NCBI GenBank assembly: GCA_965262705.1
Contig: OZ253556.1
Location: 2,232,001 to 2,296,000, forward strand
DNA: 64,000 nt
From: UJ101 sp965262705
GTDB taxonomy: Bacteria > Bacteroidota > Bacteroidia > Flavobacteriales > UJ101
Reading direction: 5' to 3'
Below, piece after piece: positions 1-8,803 of the stretch (positions are counted from its first letter, which is position 1; the number at the start of each line of letters is the position of its first letter). Position numbers and translations under genes: made by a program. The notes beneath the pieces are model-generated. The model had not been told where the DNA came from. It worked only from the letters and a program-made list of their open reading frames with translations, and searched no databases.

Positions 1-645
1 TCCCCGCGCAGTATTCAAAAAGGACCTTTTCTAAGCACTTCTTGGGGGCAGAGTTGCGGATACAACTCGCTTCTCCCTCAAATGGATTGCCACCCCGACG
101 ATTGCAGCAGAGCCTTTACGGGATGTTTGGCAACTGCGATGGCTCAAGTTATGAAGTACTATCAATATCCTAAATCCTATGATTGGTCCAATATGCCCAA
201 TACTTACGGCACGCATTCCACCGCTGTTTTGATGAGAGATATTGGTATTGCCGTTCGTATGAAATACAAATGCAGCGGTTCAGGGGCTGATATTGAAGAT
301 GAAGGGGTTTCCTCTTTTCGCAATGATTTTGGGTATAGCTCCGCATCTTTTTCTGGATATGACTGTGAAAAGGTCAAAAGAGAGTTAGATAACAATAGCC
401 CGGTCATTTTGCGGGGAGGGAGAAAATCAGGCTGGTGGATATTTTCTCAATACAAGGATGGCCATGCTTGGGTATGCGATGGGTACTTGGAAATCATTTA
501 TCCCTGTTGGGTGACCACCCTGCATCTTCATATGAACTGGGGATGGGGCGGTAGATGTAATGGTTGGTATGCCTTTAATGATTTCAATCCGGGAAAATAC
601 ACCTTTAATTATAAAAGAAAGATGATATATAATATTGAACCATAA
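1..645 (+). CDS. C10 family (streptopain/SpeB-like) cysteine peptidase, 5'-truncated by window edge
   Basis: The reading frame is open from base 1, so the gene begins upstream of the window; the first in-frame ATG (base 82) lies inside the conserved domain and is not the start. The visible part is the mature catalytic domain of a peptidase C10 protein, a secreted papain-fold protease. It shows the GPFLSTSWGQ entry motif, the nucleophile region TGCLATAMAQVMKYY with catalytic Cys at bases 124-126, the catalytic His in GHAWVCDGY at bases 463-465, and the terminal NWGWGG motif. Family members normally carry a signal peptide and an inhibitory propeptide, which here would lie outside the window. 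A small lipoprotein gene follows after 12 bp and is probably co-transcribed. Family assignment is firm; the substrate is unknown. Confidence 0.9.
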   Translation, partial: SPRSIQKGPFLSTSWGQSCGYNSLLPQMDCHPDDCSRAFTGCLATAMAQVMKYYQYPKSYDWSNMPNTYGTHSTAVLMRDIGIAVRMKYKCSGSGADIEDEGVSSFRNDFGYSSASFSGYDCEKVKRELDNNSPVILRGGRKSGWWIFSQYKDGHAWVCDGYLEIIYPCWVTTLHLHMNWGWGGRCNGWYAFNDFNPGKYTFNYKRKMIYNIEP

Positions 646-657
646 AATGTTAATCAT

Positions 658-1113
658 ATGAGACCTCTTATGTATTTACTTATCCCCCTGTTAATTTTCT
701 CTTGTAATTCTAGTGAGGAAGACTGTTTTGTCATAAGCGCTAGTATAAATATGTTGGTTAAAAGCCAGGATGGAAAGAATTTATTAGATCCGAAAAACCC
801 AAACGCTTTTGACAAAAATGATATTAAGCTCTTCTACCTTGAAAAAGGTGAGAAGGTTAGGCCACCTGAGTCTTCACTATTCTTTTATGATCAAAGTCAA
901 GAGTATGAAATACGTATTTTTCCCAATATAGATAAGGAAGAGAAATTTCCGATAACACTTATACAATGGACGAAATACGACACAGATACTATAAAATGTA
1001 AAATTGAGAGAGCAGATTGTTCTGTAACCGTTACTAAAGTTTGGTTTAATGAAAAGGAGGTAGTTTTTGAGAAAACGGATAAAATCTCAAGGTTTTTTGA
1101 AATAGTTAAATAA
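658..1113 (+). CDS. Small predicted lipoprotein downstream of C10 protease
   Basis: A 151-residue protein with a short N-terminal hydrophobic segment ending in a lipobox-like IFSC (Cys16), so it is probably a lipidated periplasmic or outer-membrane protein. I do not recognise a family. The rest is mixed charged and beta-rich, with two further Cys residues near the C-terminus region (KCKIERADCS). It starts 12 bp after the C10 protease stop. Some C10 proteases are paired with small exported inhibitors, so an inhibitor or chaperone role is possible, but that rests on position only. Confidence 0.6.
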   Translation: MRPLMYLLIPLLIFSCNSSEEDCFVISASINMLVKSQDGKNLLDPKNPNAFDKNDIKLFYLEKGEKVRPPESSLFFYDQSQEYEIRIFPNIDKEEKFPITLIQWTKYDTDTIKCKIERADCSVTVTKVWFNEKEVVFEKTDKISRFFEIVK

Positions 1114-1162
1114 GATAAAAATTAAATTCGTACCTTGCCTTTGCAAATCTAAAATTATTATC

Positions 1163-1864
1163 ATGAGTTTACAATATGCCTTATTAGAAGCGTTACTCAC
1201 GCCCGCACCGGACGATTATACTGCACAGGTGCAAAACGTAAAAAGCCACGATATGGAAAGCGTGACAGAAAAGATGCTGCAGAAAGGCAGTACCATCACC
1301 AAAACGGATACTTTAGCGGTGTTAAATTCCTTTTTTGAAACGGTAAGCGAAATCGTACGACAAGGTGAAAATGTCCATCTTGGCTTGTTCAACACCCGTC
1401 TTTCTCTATCCGGAGTATTTAACGGCGCAACGGATACCTACGACCCTAAGCGCCACAGCATTCGAGTAAATGTAAATGCCGGTAAACTACTCAAAGAAGC
1501 CGTTAAAGATATAAGACCCGAAAAAGTAGCTGCCACCGATACCTTACCTCATATTGTAGAAGTAAGCGACAGCATCAGCGGGAGTGTAAATGACAAGATT
1601 ACTTCGGGCGGGGTGATCACCCTCGTAGGCAGCCGCATAAAAATAGCGGGCGAAAATACAGAAAACGGATTATACTTGATCGATGAAAAAGGCAAAAAAT
1701 ATAAGGTAAGCACGCTGGTAGAGAATAAACCGGCAAGGCTTATTGCTATACTGCCTGCGCTGGCTGTCGGCACTTATACTTTACAAGTCACTACTCAATA
1801 CACAGGCGGGGCTTATTTAAAGCACGCGCGTACTGGGATTTTTGATTCGCCGCTTACCGTATAG
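1163..1864 (+). CDS. HU-like DNA-binding protein with C-terminal DUF4469/Ig-like domain
   Basis: A 233-residue protein. Residues about 1-125 resemble the divergent HU/IHF-like domain common in Bacteroidota, with a helical N-terminus and a beta-arm region around GLFNTRLSLSGVFNG and RHSIRVNVNAG. Residues about 130-233 look like the Ig-type DUF4469 domain that usually accompanies it (GGVITLVGSRIKIAGENTENGLYLI, then alternating beta strands). The family is presumed nucleoid-associated. The stop codon is followed after about 30 bp by a 23-bp tandem repeat array with no gene in between. Domain family is well supported; the exact role is not known. Confidence 0.8.
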   Translation: MSLQYALLEALLTPAPDDYTAQVQNVKSHDMESVTEKMLQKGSTITKTDTLAVLNSFFETVSEIVRQGENVHLGLFNTRLSLSGVFNGATDTYDPKRHSIRVNVNAGKLLKEAVKDIRPEKVAATDTLPHIVEVSDSISGSVNDKITSGGVITLVGSRIKIAGENTENGLYLIDEKGKKYKVSTLVENKPARLIAILPALAVGTYTLQVTTQYTGGAYLKHARTGIFDSPLTV

Positions 1865-1897
1865 CCTGTCTTTATCCTCTAAGGTATAAATAGGCAT

Positions 1898-2259
1898 AAG
1901 CTATGCCTTAGCATTACACTAAGCTATGCCTTAGCATTACACTAAGCTATGCCTTAGCATTACACTAAGCTGTGCCTTAGCATTACACTAAGCTGTGCCT
2001 TAGCATTAAACTAAGCTGTGCCTTAGCATTACACTAAGCTATGCCTTAGCGTTACACTAAGCTATGCTTTAGCATTACACTAAGCTATGCTTTAGCATTA
2101 CACTAAGCTATGCTTTAGCATTACACTAAGCTATGCCTTAGCATTACACTAAGCTATGCCTTAGCATTACACTAAGCTATGCCTTAGCGTTACACTAAGC
2201 TATGCCTTAGCGTTACACTAAGCTATGCCTTAGCATTACACTAAGCTGTGCCTTAGTGT
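1898..2259. repeat. 23-bp tandem repeat array, about 15.7 units
   Basis: Fifteen complete units and one partial unit of a 23-bp repeat beginning AAGCTATGCCTTAGC, with period starts at 1898, 1921, 1944 and so on to 2243. Variation is limited to a few positions (ctAtgc/ctGtgc, gcCtt/gcTtt, gcAtt/gcGtt). Each unit contains a short dyad (AAGC-tat-GCTT in some units, CTAAG...CTTAG in others). The last unit runs into a 101-bp palindromic element. The same array-plus-palindrome arrangement recurs at 8804-9077. No spacers of CRISPR type are present. Confidence 0.95.
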
Positions 2260-2275
2260 AAACGATTATAATAAG

Positions 2276-2376
2276 AGAGACCTTTAGCTTACGCTGACTT
2301 ATCGTTCTCGGGCGTTGCATTGTATTAGCAAGCATGCTTTTTTTTAGCTGCAAGTCATCGTAAGCTAAAGGTCTCT
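2276..2376. repeat. Palindromic element attached to the 23-bp array (family A variant)
   Basis: Bounded by a perfect 18-bp inverted repeat, AGAGACCTTTAGCTTACG at the left and its reverse complement at the right. The interior carries ACGCTGACTT and CGGGCGTTGCAT motifs typical of the dispersed family A repeats of this window. A nearly identical copy lies at 8976-9077. The remainder of this gap (2377-2492) is a T-rich stretch and AT-rich DNA with no recognisable gene. Confidence 0.85.
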
Positions 2377-2492
2377 TTTTTTTAAGAAAGAAACCATTTA
2401 AAGGCATAATAAACTTCAGTCCTTTTCTTGTGCAAGTGGTTTATAAAATTAAAAAGTTAAGATGCCTTATATATAGAAATTTTCTGATAATA

Positions 2493-3014
2493 TTAATGTG
2501 TTGAACTGTTCTTCGTTTTCTTTTTTAAAAGTTTAATACCGTGTAGGGATTCTTTGCGCAGAAGAAGATGAGGTGTACTAATCCCCACAGCAAGAACCAT
2601 AACGATAAACGTCGATTTTAGCCCATTATTTAATGTATGAGTAAATATCTCGTTAAAATTTTTGATATTCGTATAGTTGATCAATTGAATAAAGCCAATC
2701 ATCGTTTTATAAATAAATGTTCCTGGTAACACAGGGATAACCGCGGGAATAGAAAAAGTAAGCGGCGGGGCCTTTATATAATGTGCAAAAAAAGGACTTA
2801 GAATACCTACCGTGAAGGAGGAAAAAAAAGAAGAAAAAACAATGTTGATATTAATAGACAATGCATTAAATTTAATAAAAACACTTATAATTCCTGCAAG
2901 CATAATACAGCCCAACGTACGCTTAGGAACATTGAACAAAACAGCAAAACCTACAGCTGCTATTCCACCCATTATGCTTTTTTCTAAAATATAACGCCAT
3001 TCCATTGGTTCCAT
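2493..3014 (-). CDS. Threonine/serine exporter, small (ThrE_2/YjjB-like) subunit
   Basis: A 173-residue, highly hydrophobic protein with about four or five membrane segments and the ALSININIVFSSFFSSFTVGIL and VIPVLPGTFIYKTMIGF regions typical of the ThrE_2/YjjB family. Its length fits YjjB-like subunits (about 150-170 residues). It lies 1 bp downstream of the larger ThrE/YjjP-like gene on the same strand, the usual split arrangement of this amino-acid or dicarboxylate exporter. The start ATG follows that gene's stop directly. The transported substrate cannot be read from sequence. Confidence 0.8.
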   Translation of the reverse strand: MEPMEWRYILEKSIMGGIAAVGFAVLFNVPKRTLGCIMLAGIISVFIKFNALSININIVFSSFFSSFTVGILSPFFAHYIKAPPLTFSIPAVIPVLPGTFIYKTMIGFIQLINYTNIKNFNEIFTHTLNNGLKSTFIVMVLAVGISTPHLLLRKESLHGIKLLKKKTKNSSTH

Positions 3015-3015
3015 T

Positions 3016-3786
3016 TTAATAAAAAATTAATAAAGAAGAGATAATCCCTAAAGCAATCATGAATGCAATAATAAGTACGCTAGTCGCACGTATTATTCCA
3101 TTTAGCGTATTTCCATCCATAAGATCTGTAAAAGCATTGATCAAAGGAACACCGGGGATAAGAAATAAAACACAAGCCGTTAAAGCTGAGGTTAAGTCTG
3201 CTGAAAACAACTTATCAAATACCCTTGAAATAAAAGAGGCAGTCGCTGAAGCAAAGAAAACGCATAAATAATGATTGAAACGTAGCTCAATCGCTTTTTG
3301 ACGAACAAATAAACCGACAAAAGTGGCTATAAAAGTAACGAGCATAGCGAAAAAAGTTCCATTAATGATTCTGCAAAAGGCAGCACCGGCTAAGCCTACT
3401 AATATCAATGAAATAAGCTGATAATAATGAAATTGCATTTGTATTCTTTTTAGTTCTTCATCAATTTGTTCAAGGCGCCATTTTTCATGAACTATTCTCC
3501 AACTCATTTTACTAATTCTAGTAAGGGTATTAAAGTTAATACCAGCATATTCTGTTCGCTTTAAACCGGTAAAAATAATTTCATCTTGTTCATTGAACAG
3601 TGTAAGCGTTAAGGTTTGTTGAGTGATAAATAAATGAGATTTATAAGAGTAACATCCTGCGATACGTTTTATCGTCATACGAACCCGAGCAGTACAGGCG
3701 CCGCTGCTTTGCAATAATATGCCGATGTCTAATAATAAATGTCCTAGTTTTTGTTTCCCCCTATCAGAAAATGGAGAGTAATCCAT
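3016..3786 (-). CDS. Threonine/serine exporter, large (ThrE/YjjP-like) subunit
   Basis: A 256-residue protein matching the PF06738-type ThrE domain. The cytosolic N-terminal part contains LLLDIGILLQSSGACTARV, a signature of the family. It is followed by about five membrane segments, including FFAMLVTFIATFVGLFV and the LIPGVPLINAFTDLMDGN loop typical of YjjP. It forms a two-gene operon with the small subunit directly downstream. Together the pair should form an inner-membrane exporter for small amino acids or related acids. Confidence 0.85.
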   Translation of the reverse strand: MDYSPFSDRGKQKLGHLLLDIGILLQSSGACTARVRMTIKRIAGCYSYKSHLFITQQTLTLTLFNEQDEIIFTGLKRTEYAGINFNTLTRISKMSWRIVHEKWRLEQIDEELKRIQMQFHYYQLISLILVGLAGAAFCRIINGTFFAMLVTFIATFVGLFVRQKAIELRFNHYLCVFFASATASFISRVFDKLFSADLTSALTACVLFLIPGVPLINAFTDLMDGNTLNGIIRATSVLIIAFMIALGIISSLLIFY

Positions 3787-3870
3787 AATTACTTATTAAA
3801 AGTATTACAAATATAGGTTTTTCATTTATACCTTTACAGAATAGATAAAATACCCATATATTAGCGCATT

Positions 3871-4059
3871 TAGCTTCAAATAGCGCCTTTCTCAAAAAAT
3901 TAAAACCCTCCACACCCATAAGGTTGCTCCGGGGTTTAATTTTTATCGGGTGTTGCATTTCGATGGGCTCAATACAAGCATTTCTGCAGGGGGTTACTGA
4001 GCTTGCCGAAGTGCTCAATACAAGCATTTTTTTGCTAAAGTGCTTTTTGCAATGGTCTT
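3871..4059. repeat. Degenerate family A dispersed repeat
   Basis: Contains the family A internal blocks AAGGTTGCTCCGGGGTTTAA, TTTTTATCGGGTGTTGCATTTC and CTCAATACAAGCATTT, and ends with TTTTTGCAATGGTCTT, a one-base variant of the terminal motif. An embedded GGTTACTGAGCTTGCCGAAG stretch is a second small motif, also found at 8381-8425 and 19156. With the family B copy at 4144-4263 it fills most of the 3787-4302 gap, in which I see no gene. Confidence 0.75.
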
Positions 4060-4143
4060 AAATCGTATGTAAGTTAAAGGCCTTTTCTAATGGTTTACGT
4101 TTACAGTCTTCGGGGGTGTTCGCTTTGAAAAATAGCCTTTAAA

Positions 4144-4263
4144 GGGGTTTTGCGGGGCGAGCGTTAGGGATAGCAGCGGTATCCTTTTTCTTGGGGCGAG
4201 AGGCTGCCCCAAGAAAAAGATTTAGCGGATAGCCCGACCGCCGTTAGGCGGGAACGCCCAAAA
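4144..4263 (+). repeat. Family B structured repeat (copy B1)
   Basis: About 120 bp: GCGTTAGGGATAGCAGCGG, then a long stem CTTTTTCTTGGGGC...GCCCCAAGAAAAAG, then AGCGGATAGCCCG and a second hairpin CCGCC-GTTA-GGCGG followed by GAACGCCCAAAAAA. Five copies occur in this window. It resembles a structured intergenic repeat I associate with flavobacterial genomes, possibly the Flavo-1 RNA motif, but I could not verify that name here. Confidence 0.8.
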
Positions 4264-4302
4264 AATAAATAAGAAACGTTTAGTTAAATCAAATTTTTAT
4301 CT

Positions 4303-5436
4303 TTATGCTTTTGCGTTAGTAGATTTCTTTTTTAGTTTGTTAAACCAAATGATAAAGCCTGTAATAGGAAGGCTTGCAGCTATTATGGAAACCAAAAAAT
4401 ATAGAATCTTTGAGGGAGTTCCATAAATTTCTCCTGTATGCAAAGGCTTTATTAAAGATGCGATTTGCTGTGTAAAAGACCTATCTTTAAATAATTCTAC
4501 CGATAATATTTTACCGGAACCGTCTATGTATATCTTATCATAATATGGGACTCTATTGCTGTCATTATATTTTTTAAATGTATAAACCTTTCCTTTTTCT
4601 TGCGGAAAAGAAATGACCAACTTGCCTTTATAGTTTAATTTTACATTGGCTAGCGCAATTATATCTTCAAGTGAAATATATTTTTCTTTTTTAACCTTTG
4701 CATCTTTAAAAGGAAGATTTGGTGTTTTTTTATTGAAAATCTCTGCATTCAGCAGGTTGCCTAAAATATTTCTATACGTTTTAAAAGACCAACAAAGCCC
4801 TGTCAATCCTAAAATAATCGTAAAAATACAAACATAAAATCCTAAGGTTTTGTGTAAATCGTGGTTGACACGTTTCCACTTAGCGTTAGTCTTTATTTTA
4901 AATCCTTGCTTTATATATTTCCATTTTAATTTTTTAGGGAACCATAGAATAATCCCTGATATGGAAAGAATGATAAAAATGAGGGTTGAAATACCAGCGA
5001 TCGGTCTCCCTACCTTTTTGTCAAATAATAACCAACGGTGCAGTTTGAGCATTGTTTGCAAAAACGCATCAGCAGCGGTTTTTTTCCATGGCAATAGCAT
5101 GCCTGTATAGGGATCAACCAATAGACTTGAAGCCCTTTTTTCTCTGGAATTTTTTATAGTAAATTTATACGGTTCATTCTCATTCGCTGGTATGGTAAAT
5201 CCGGTTACTCTACCTTTATACGAGTTCTCTAGATTGGATATTAAACCCTCAATATGTTGTTTTTGTCCATCAGATTTTATAACATGCTTTTCAGCAAAAA
5301 ATGCTTTTATTTCATGCTCAAAAGCTAAAAAACTACCGCTCAAGCAAATTAAAAATAAAATAACTCCGCTTACTAGTCCTAAATATAAATGGATGTCGTT
5401 TATCAGTCTCCTAAAATCATACTGTTTCTTTTTCAC
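4303..5436 (-). CDS. PepSY-associated transmembrane (iron-regulated type) protein
   Basis: A 377-residue PepSY-TM protein. Helix 1 is near residues 13-35 (LYLGLVSGVILFLICLSGSF), followed by a periplasmic PepSY-like region, then HRWLLFD and two or three more helices (ISTLIFIILSISGIILWFP; FYVCIFTIILGLTGLCWSF; FLVSIIAASLPITGFIIWF). Such proteins sit in the inner membrane and are typically encoded beside siderophore receptors, where they are thought to help reduce or release iron. The GTG start lies 19 bp after the stop of the TonB receptor gene, implying one operon. The biochemical activity is inferred from family and context only. Confidence 0.85.
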   Translation of the reverse strand: MKKKQYDFRRLINDIHLYLGLVSGVILFLICLSGSFLAFEHEIKAFFAEKHVIKSDGQKQHIEGLISNLENSYKGRVTGFTIPANENEPYKFTIKNSREKRASSLLVDPYTGMLLPWKKTAADAFLQTMLKLHRWLLFDKKVGRPIAGISTLIFIILSISGIILWFPKKLKWKYIKQGFKIKTNAKWKRVNHDLHKTLGFYVCIFTIILGLTGLCWSFKTYRNILGNLLNAEIFNKKTPNLPFKDAKVKKEKYISLEDIIALANVKLNYKGKLVISFPQEKGKVYTFKKYNDSNRVPYYDKIYIDGSGKILSVELFKDRSFTQQIASLIKPLHTGEIYGTPSKILYFLVSIIAASLPITGFIIWFNKLKKKSTNAKA

Positions 5437-5455
5437 TTAAGATTTAAGAATTTTT

Positions 5456-7954
5456 TTAAAAACGATAATTCACTACACCATAAAAACTTCTCGGGTCTAT
5501 TTGGTTTATATAGGCGGTTCTATAAGCATTATATCCTATCTCGTCAAATAGGTTGTTTAATAATACCCTGACTTCCCAATGCTTGTTAAATTTATATTCT
5601 GCCTGCGCATTTACCAGCATGAAGGCTTTTATATTAAAGGGTTTTTGACCGGGGACGATTCCCTCGTGCGTAACTCTTGTAGCATAATCATTAACAGGGC
5701 GTTTCCCTGTATAATAAGCCCCTGCACCGAAAGAAAGACCGTTTAATTTTCCTTTGAAATGATAGTTGGCATACATATTAAAGACGTGCTTCGGAGTGTT
5801 CAAAGGGGCAGAACCACGTACATAAGCATTATGTTTTTTATACTGCGCATCAATATAGGAATATCCGGTAATCACCTCTAAATTATTTAAGGGACGTCCA
5901 GTAAGTTCTACTTCAATGCCCTGTCGTTGGTCATTACCTCCCTTATAATAATGATTTGGATCAAACTCTTCTTTTTCCTCATCATACACTTTTAAAGCCA
6001 TATTTTTATTGTTAAGTTTAAATAAAGTAAGATTGAAGCGCAAACGGCTTTCTAACCAATTGGCTTTGATACCCGCCTCTACTTGATCATATCGCTCATT
6101 GCCTAGTTTTTTTCCGTTAATGTCCACTTTCACACTATTTCTAGAATATGAACTGTTTGTATAAGAGGCAAATAGATTTACATGATCAAACGGAGAAATC
6201 ATAATCCCCAATAATGGATTGAAAGCATCGTTATTGGTCGTCTGGTTTTCTATACTCGTTTCAAAAGTGCTGTATCGAATGCCTAGAAAAGCCTTTAGCC
6301 AAGTATTAAAGGTCATCACATCTTGGGCTGTAACTCCTATAGCTCTTGATTTTGCACCGCCTATTCTAGGTTTTCCAAAGGTAAGCCCTGTAGGTGCTGC
6401 ACCTTTTTTATTTTTAGTTGTAGAAGACGGGGGCAGTTTATATGAAATTTTTTTAAATACATCTATGGTATCGTGCTCAACACTGGTTTTATCAAAACTA
6501 CTGAATTCCGTTGTCCGGTAATCAAACCCTGCTTGGAACGTATGAGATATAGCTCCCGTTTTTATCTTACTTCCTATCAAATCGAATTGAAGTACACTAT
6601 TATCATCGGACCGGCCGAATATCCTGTATGACCTTTCCCGCTGGTTGTAGATTTTTTTCCCATTATCATCTTTAATCGCACGTTTTGTCATAGATCCTAA
6701 CCTTGCGGTCTTACCATCATAATCAAGTTTTGAGGCAAAATAAGCGGCATTAATTGATAATTTATCTGACAATTCCCGGCTGAGGCGAATAGAGTAGGTC
6801 GCATTTTTTGTGATATGTCTATCATTCTCATAGCCTAAATACTTATCGTAAGGCAAATCTAAAATAGCATTTACATCGTTCTCTGCCAGATTTATAGTTC
6901 CTATATCGGGCACTCTGCTGTCATCTAAATAATCCATCTCAAGCGTCAACTTGGTTTTATCATCAATTTTCCATTCCAAAGAGGGGTTGATATAAAAGCG
7001 CTGCATATCTATCTGAGTACGGTAACTATCCGCACGCTGCAGGGCTCCATCTACTCTAAAGGCTAGGTTTTTGCTTTTATTTAACGGACCATAAATATCA
7101 AAAGTATGCCGTACTTGTCCGTAGCTCCCTATTCGTAAGGATGCTTGACCGCCGGAGTAATATTTTGGTGTTTTGGTAACAATATTTATTACGCCTCCGG
7201 GAGATCCAATATCTGTTGCTAATCCTTGTGTAATAGACGCGCTTCCTTTCAATACCTGAATATTATCTACTCCCTGCATATCAGATAGGAACCCTTGTCC
7301 TCTAAAATCAGAATTAACTCTTACGCCGTTCTTTAATATAGGAATGCCTCTAAACCCTCGAGTGGATATACTTTCCCTTAAATTACCATAAGTAGCAAAA
7401 GTATAAAGGCCCGGAACATTTCTAATAGCTCCTGAAATAGTCAAATTTCCTTGTTGTTCAATTAATTTTTCTCCAATAACTGAAATACTCTGGATTTGCT
7501 CATAAGGCATTAGAGGCAAACGAGTCAATGCTTCAATTTTATCAGGGTGTTTATAACGCATTCCAAAAATTTCTACCTTGTCTATCTTTTCTAAAATAGG
7601 ATATAAAATTATGGAAAATTTTAAATCTGAATCGATGATTTTGATTTTTTGGAAATGTGGTTTAAAATCCGAAGCATCTATCTTCAAAGTATAATCTCCA
7701 ACAGGAAGATCTTTTATTACAAACAATCCATTTTTATCGGTTGCTGTGCTTATATTCATATTCTCTATCACAACATCAGCATTGGCTATGGGCAAGTTAT
7801 CAGCAGAAGTTACCGATCCGCTTATTTTATATTCCTGAGAATATGAAAATTGTACCAATAGTAAAAACAATATCAAATGAGACATTGACATGGATTGTGT
7901 TAATTTTTTAAACATATGAGACATTGATATCAATTTTGTTAATTTTTTAAACAT
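5456..7954 (-). CDS. TonB-dependent siderophore receptor with N-terminal carboxypeptidase-regulatory-like domain
   Basis: An 832-residue outer-membrane receptor. A signal peptide ending near YSQ is followed by a CarboxypepD_reg-like domain (about residues 40-125), a plug domain (IGEKLIEQQGNLTISGAIRN; ISTRGFRG; VDNIQVLKGSASI; GGVINIVTK) and a long beta-barrel ending in Phe (GVVNYRF). The plug sequence is of the FhuA/FecA siderophore type. The first 39 bp are an imperfect tandem duplication, giving two in-frame starts (Met1 and Met14, base 7915); the second gives the cleaner signal peptide. It is co-oriented with the PepSY protein downstream, suggesting ferric-siderophore uptake. The ligand is unknown. 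Confidence 0.9.
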   Translation of the reverse strand: MFKKLTKLISMSHMFKKLTQSMSMSHLILFLLLVQFSYSQEYKISGSVTSADNLPIANADVVIENMNISTATDKNGLFVIKDLPVGDYTLKIDASDFKPHFQKIKIIDSDLKFSIILYPILEKIDKVEIFGMRYKHPDKIEALTRLPLMPYEQIQSISVIGEKLIEQQGNLTISGAIRNVPGLYTFATYGNLRESISTRGFRGIPILKNGVRVNSDFRGQGFLSDMQGVDNIQVLKGSASITQGLATDIGSPGGVINIVTKTPKYYSGGQASLRIGSYGQVRHTFDIYGPLNKSKNLAFRVDGALQRADSYRTQIDMQRFYINPSLEWKIDDKTKLTLEMDYLDDSRVPDIGTINLAENDVNAILDLPYDKYLGYENDRHITKNATYSIRLSRELSDKLSINAAYFASKLDYDGKTARLGSMTKRAIKDDNGKKIYNQRERSYRIFGRSDDNSVLQFDLIGSKIKTGAISHTFQAGFDYRTTEFSSFDKTSVEHDTIDVFKKISYKLPPSSTTKNKKGAAPTGLTFGKPRIGGAKSRAIGVTAQDVMTFNTWLKAFLGIRYSTFETSIENQTTNNDAFNPLLGIMISPFDHVNLFASYTNSSYSRNSVKVDINGKKLGNERYDQVEAGIKANWLESRLRFNLTLFKLNNKNMALKVYDEEKEEFDPNHYYKGGNDQRQGIEVELTGRPLNNLEVITGYSYIDAQYKKHNAYVRGSAPLNTPKHVFNMYANYHFKGKLNGLSFGAGAYYTGKRPVNDYATRVTHEGIVPGQKPFNIKAFMLVNAQAEYKFNKHWEVRVLLNNLFDEIGYNAYRTAYINQIDPRSFYGVVNYRF

Positions 7955-7973
7955 AAGTATAATATTTTAAATG

Positions 7974-7981
7974 CAAATCTA
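7974..7981 (-). promoter_or_regulatory. Putative -7 promoter motif for TonB receptor
   Basis: On the minus strand this reads TAGATTTG, matching the Bacteroidota -7 consensus TAnnTTTG, 20 bp before the upstream start codon of the receptor gene. No convincing -33 TTG element is visible and I see no clear Fur-type palindrome. Confidence 0.35.
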
Positions 7982-8076
7982 ATTAAAATTATTCTGAATA
8001 AAATTAAATGCATGCTAGCGAAACTAAACAACATGGCAATATTGTATGGAAAGTCAAAGGATTAGAAAAAAAAGCC

Positions 8077-8803
8077 AAGACTGTTGCAAGGGAATAATAA
8101 TAGATTAGATAATAAAAAAGTCATTTTGACTAGGCTCAGCAAGCATACTAACCTGCTATTTTTATTTATAAAAAGGGGATACTTATGCCATGAAAATATA
8201 TCATCATCCTACTTTAGCCGATAGTATTTGTGATTTAGGCACAAGAAAGATAAAAAAGGCTTTTTTTACTCAGTTAAACCGTTTGTTAGACTGGAAAAAA
8301 ATAAGTAAAATAATAGACGGTCATTATATAATAAGGGGAAAAGTGCGAGGGGCAGTCCGAGTGATGATGGGTTATTTAGGTTGCTGAGTACTTCGACTAG
8401 GCTCAGTAACCATTGGTCGAAGTATTATTCAAGATGTGTTTATTACAAACCGGGTATGGATTACGCGATTACGAAGTAGAAGATAGGATAAATGACAGTC
8501 TTTGGTTCAGTTATTTTTGTGGATTGCATATCGACCAAGTCTCGCCTGACCCTAGTACTTTGAGTAGATTTAGAACATTGATGACGCAGGCGAATGCCTA
8601 CGAGCGTCTATTTAAGGAGATCCACGGTCCATTAGAACGTCATCCAATCATCATCAAAAAAGGAGCGATAGTAGAGGCTAGTGTAATAGAGACGCCCTTA
8701 AAACCGAAAGGCAAGGTGAATGATAAGGTTAGAGGATGGAAGATACAAAAGAAGTATGGGGTAAAAAAAGGACTATAGGGCTAGTGTTAGATAAACAATC
8801 CTA
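8077..8803 (+). pseudogene. Decayed IS5-like element: left end and 5' half of transposase
   Basis: Homologous along its length to the intact element at 62414-63686. It has a left terminus AAGACTGTTGCAAGG (one mismatch), the same leader and a transposase starting at 8190 with MKIYHHPTLADSICDLGTRK. The frame is broken near 8340-8425 by an approximately 45-bp insertion containing CTTCGACTAGGCTCAGTAACC; homology resumes in another frame (MCLLQTGYGLRDYEVEDRIN). Part of the central region is deleted after VNDKV. Homology ends at TAGATAAACAA (about 8803), exactly where the 23-bp array begins, so the 3' half with the remaining catalytic residues is lost. Confidence 0.85.

Noticed and set aside
1898..2259. 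Possible CRISPR array
   Set aside because: The 23-bp units are contiguous with no unique spacers and no cas genes nearby; it is a simple tandem repeat.
2213..2407. Minus-strand open frame across array and palindrome
   Set aside because: Composed of repeat sequence only; no coding signature.
3764..4027. Minus-strand open frame upstream of the ThrE-like gene
   Set aside because: Lies in family A repeat sequence and has no recognisable protein features.
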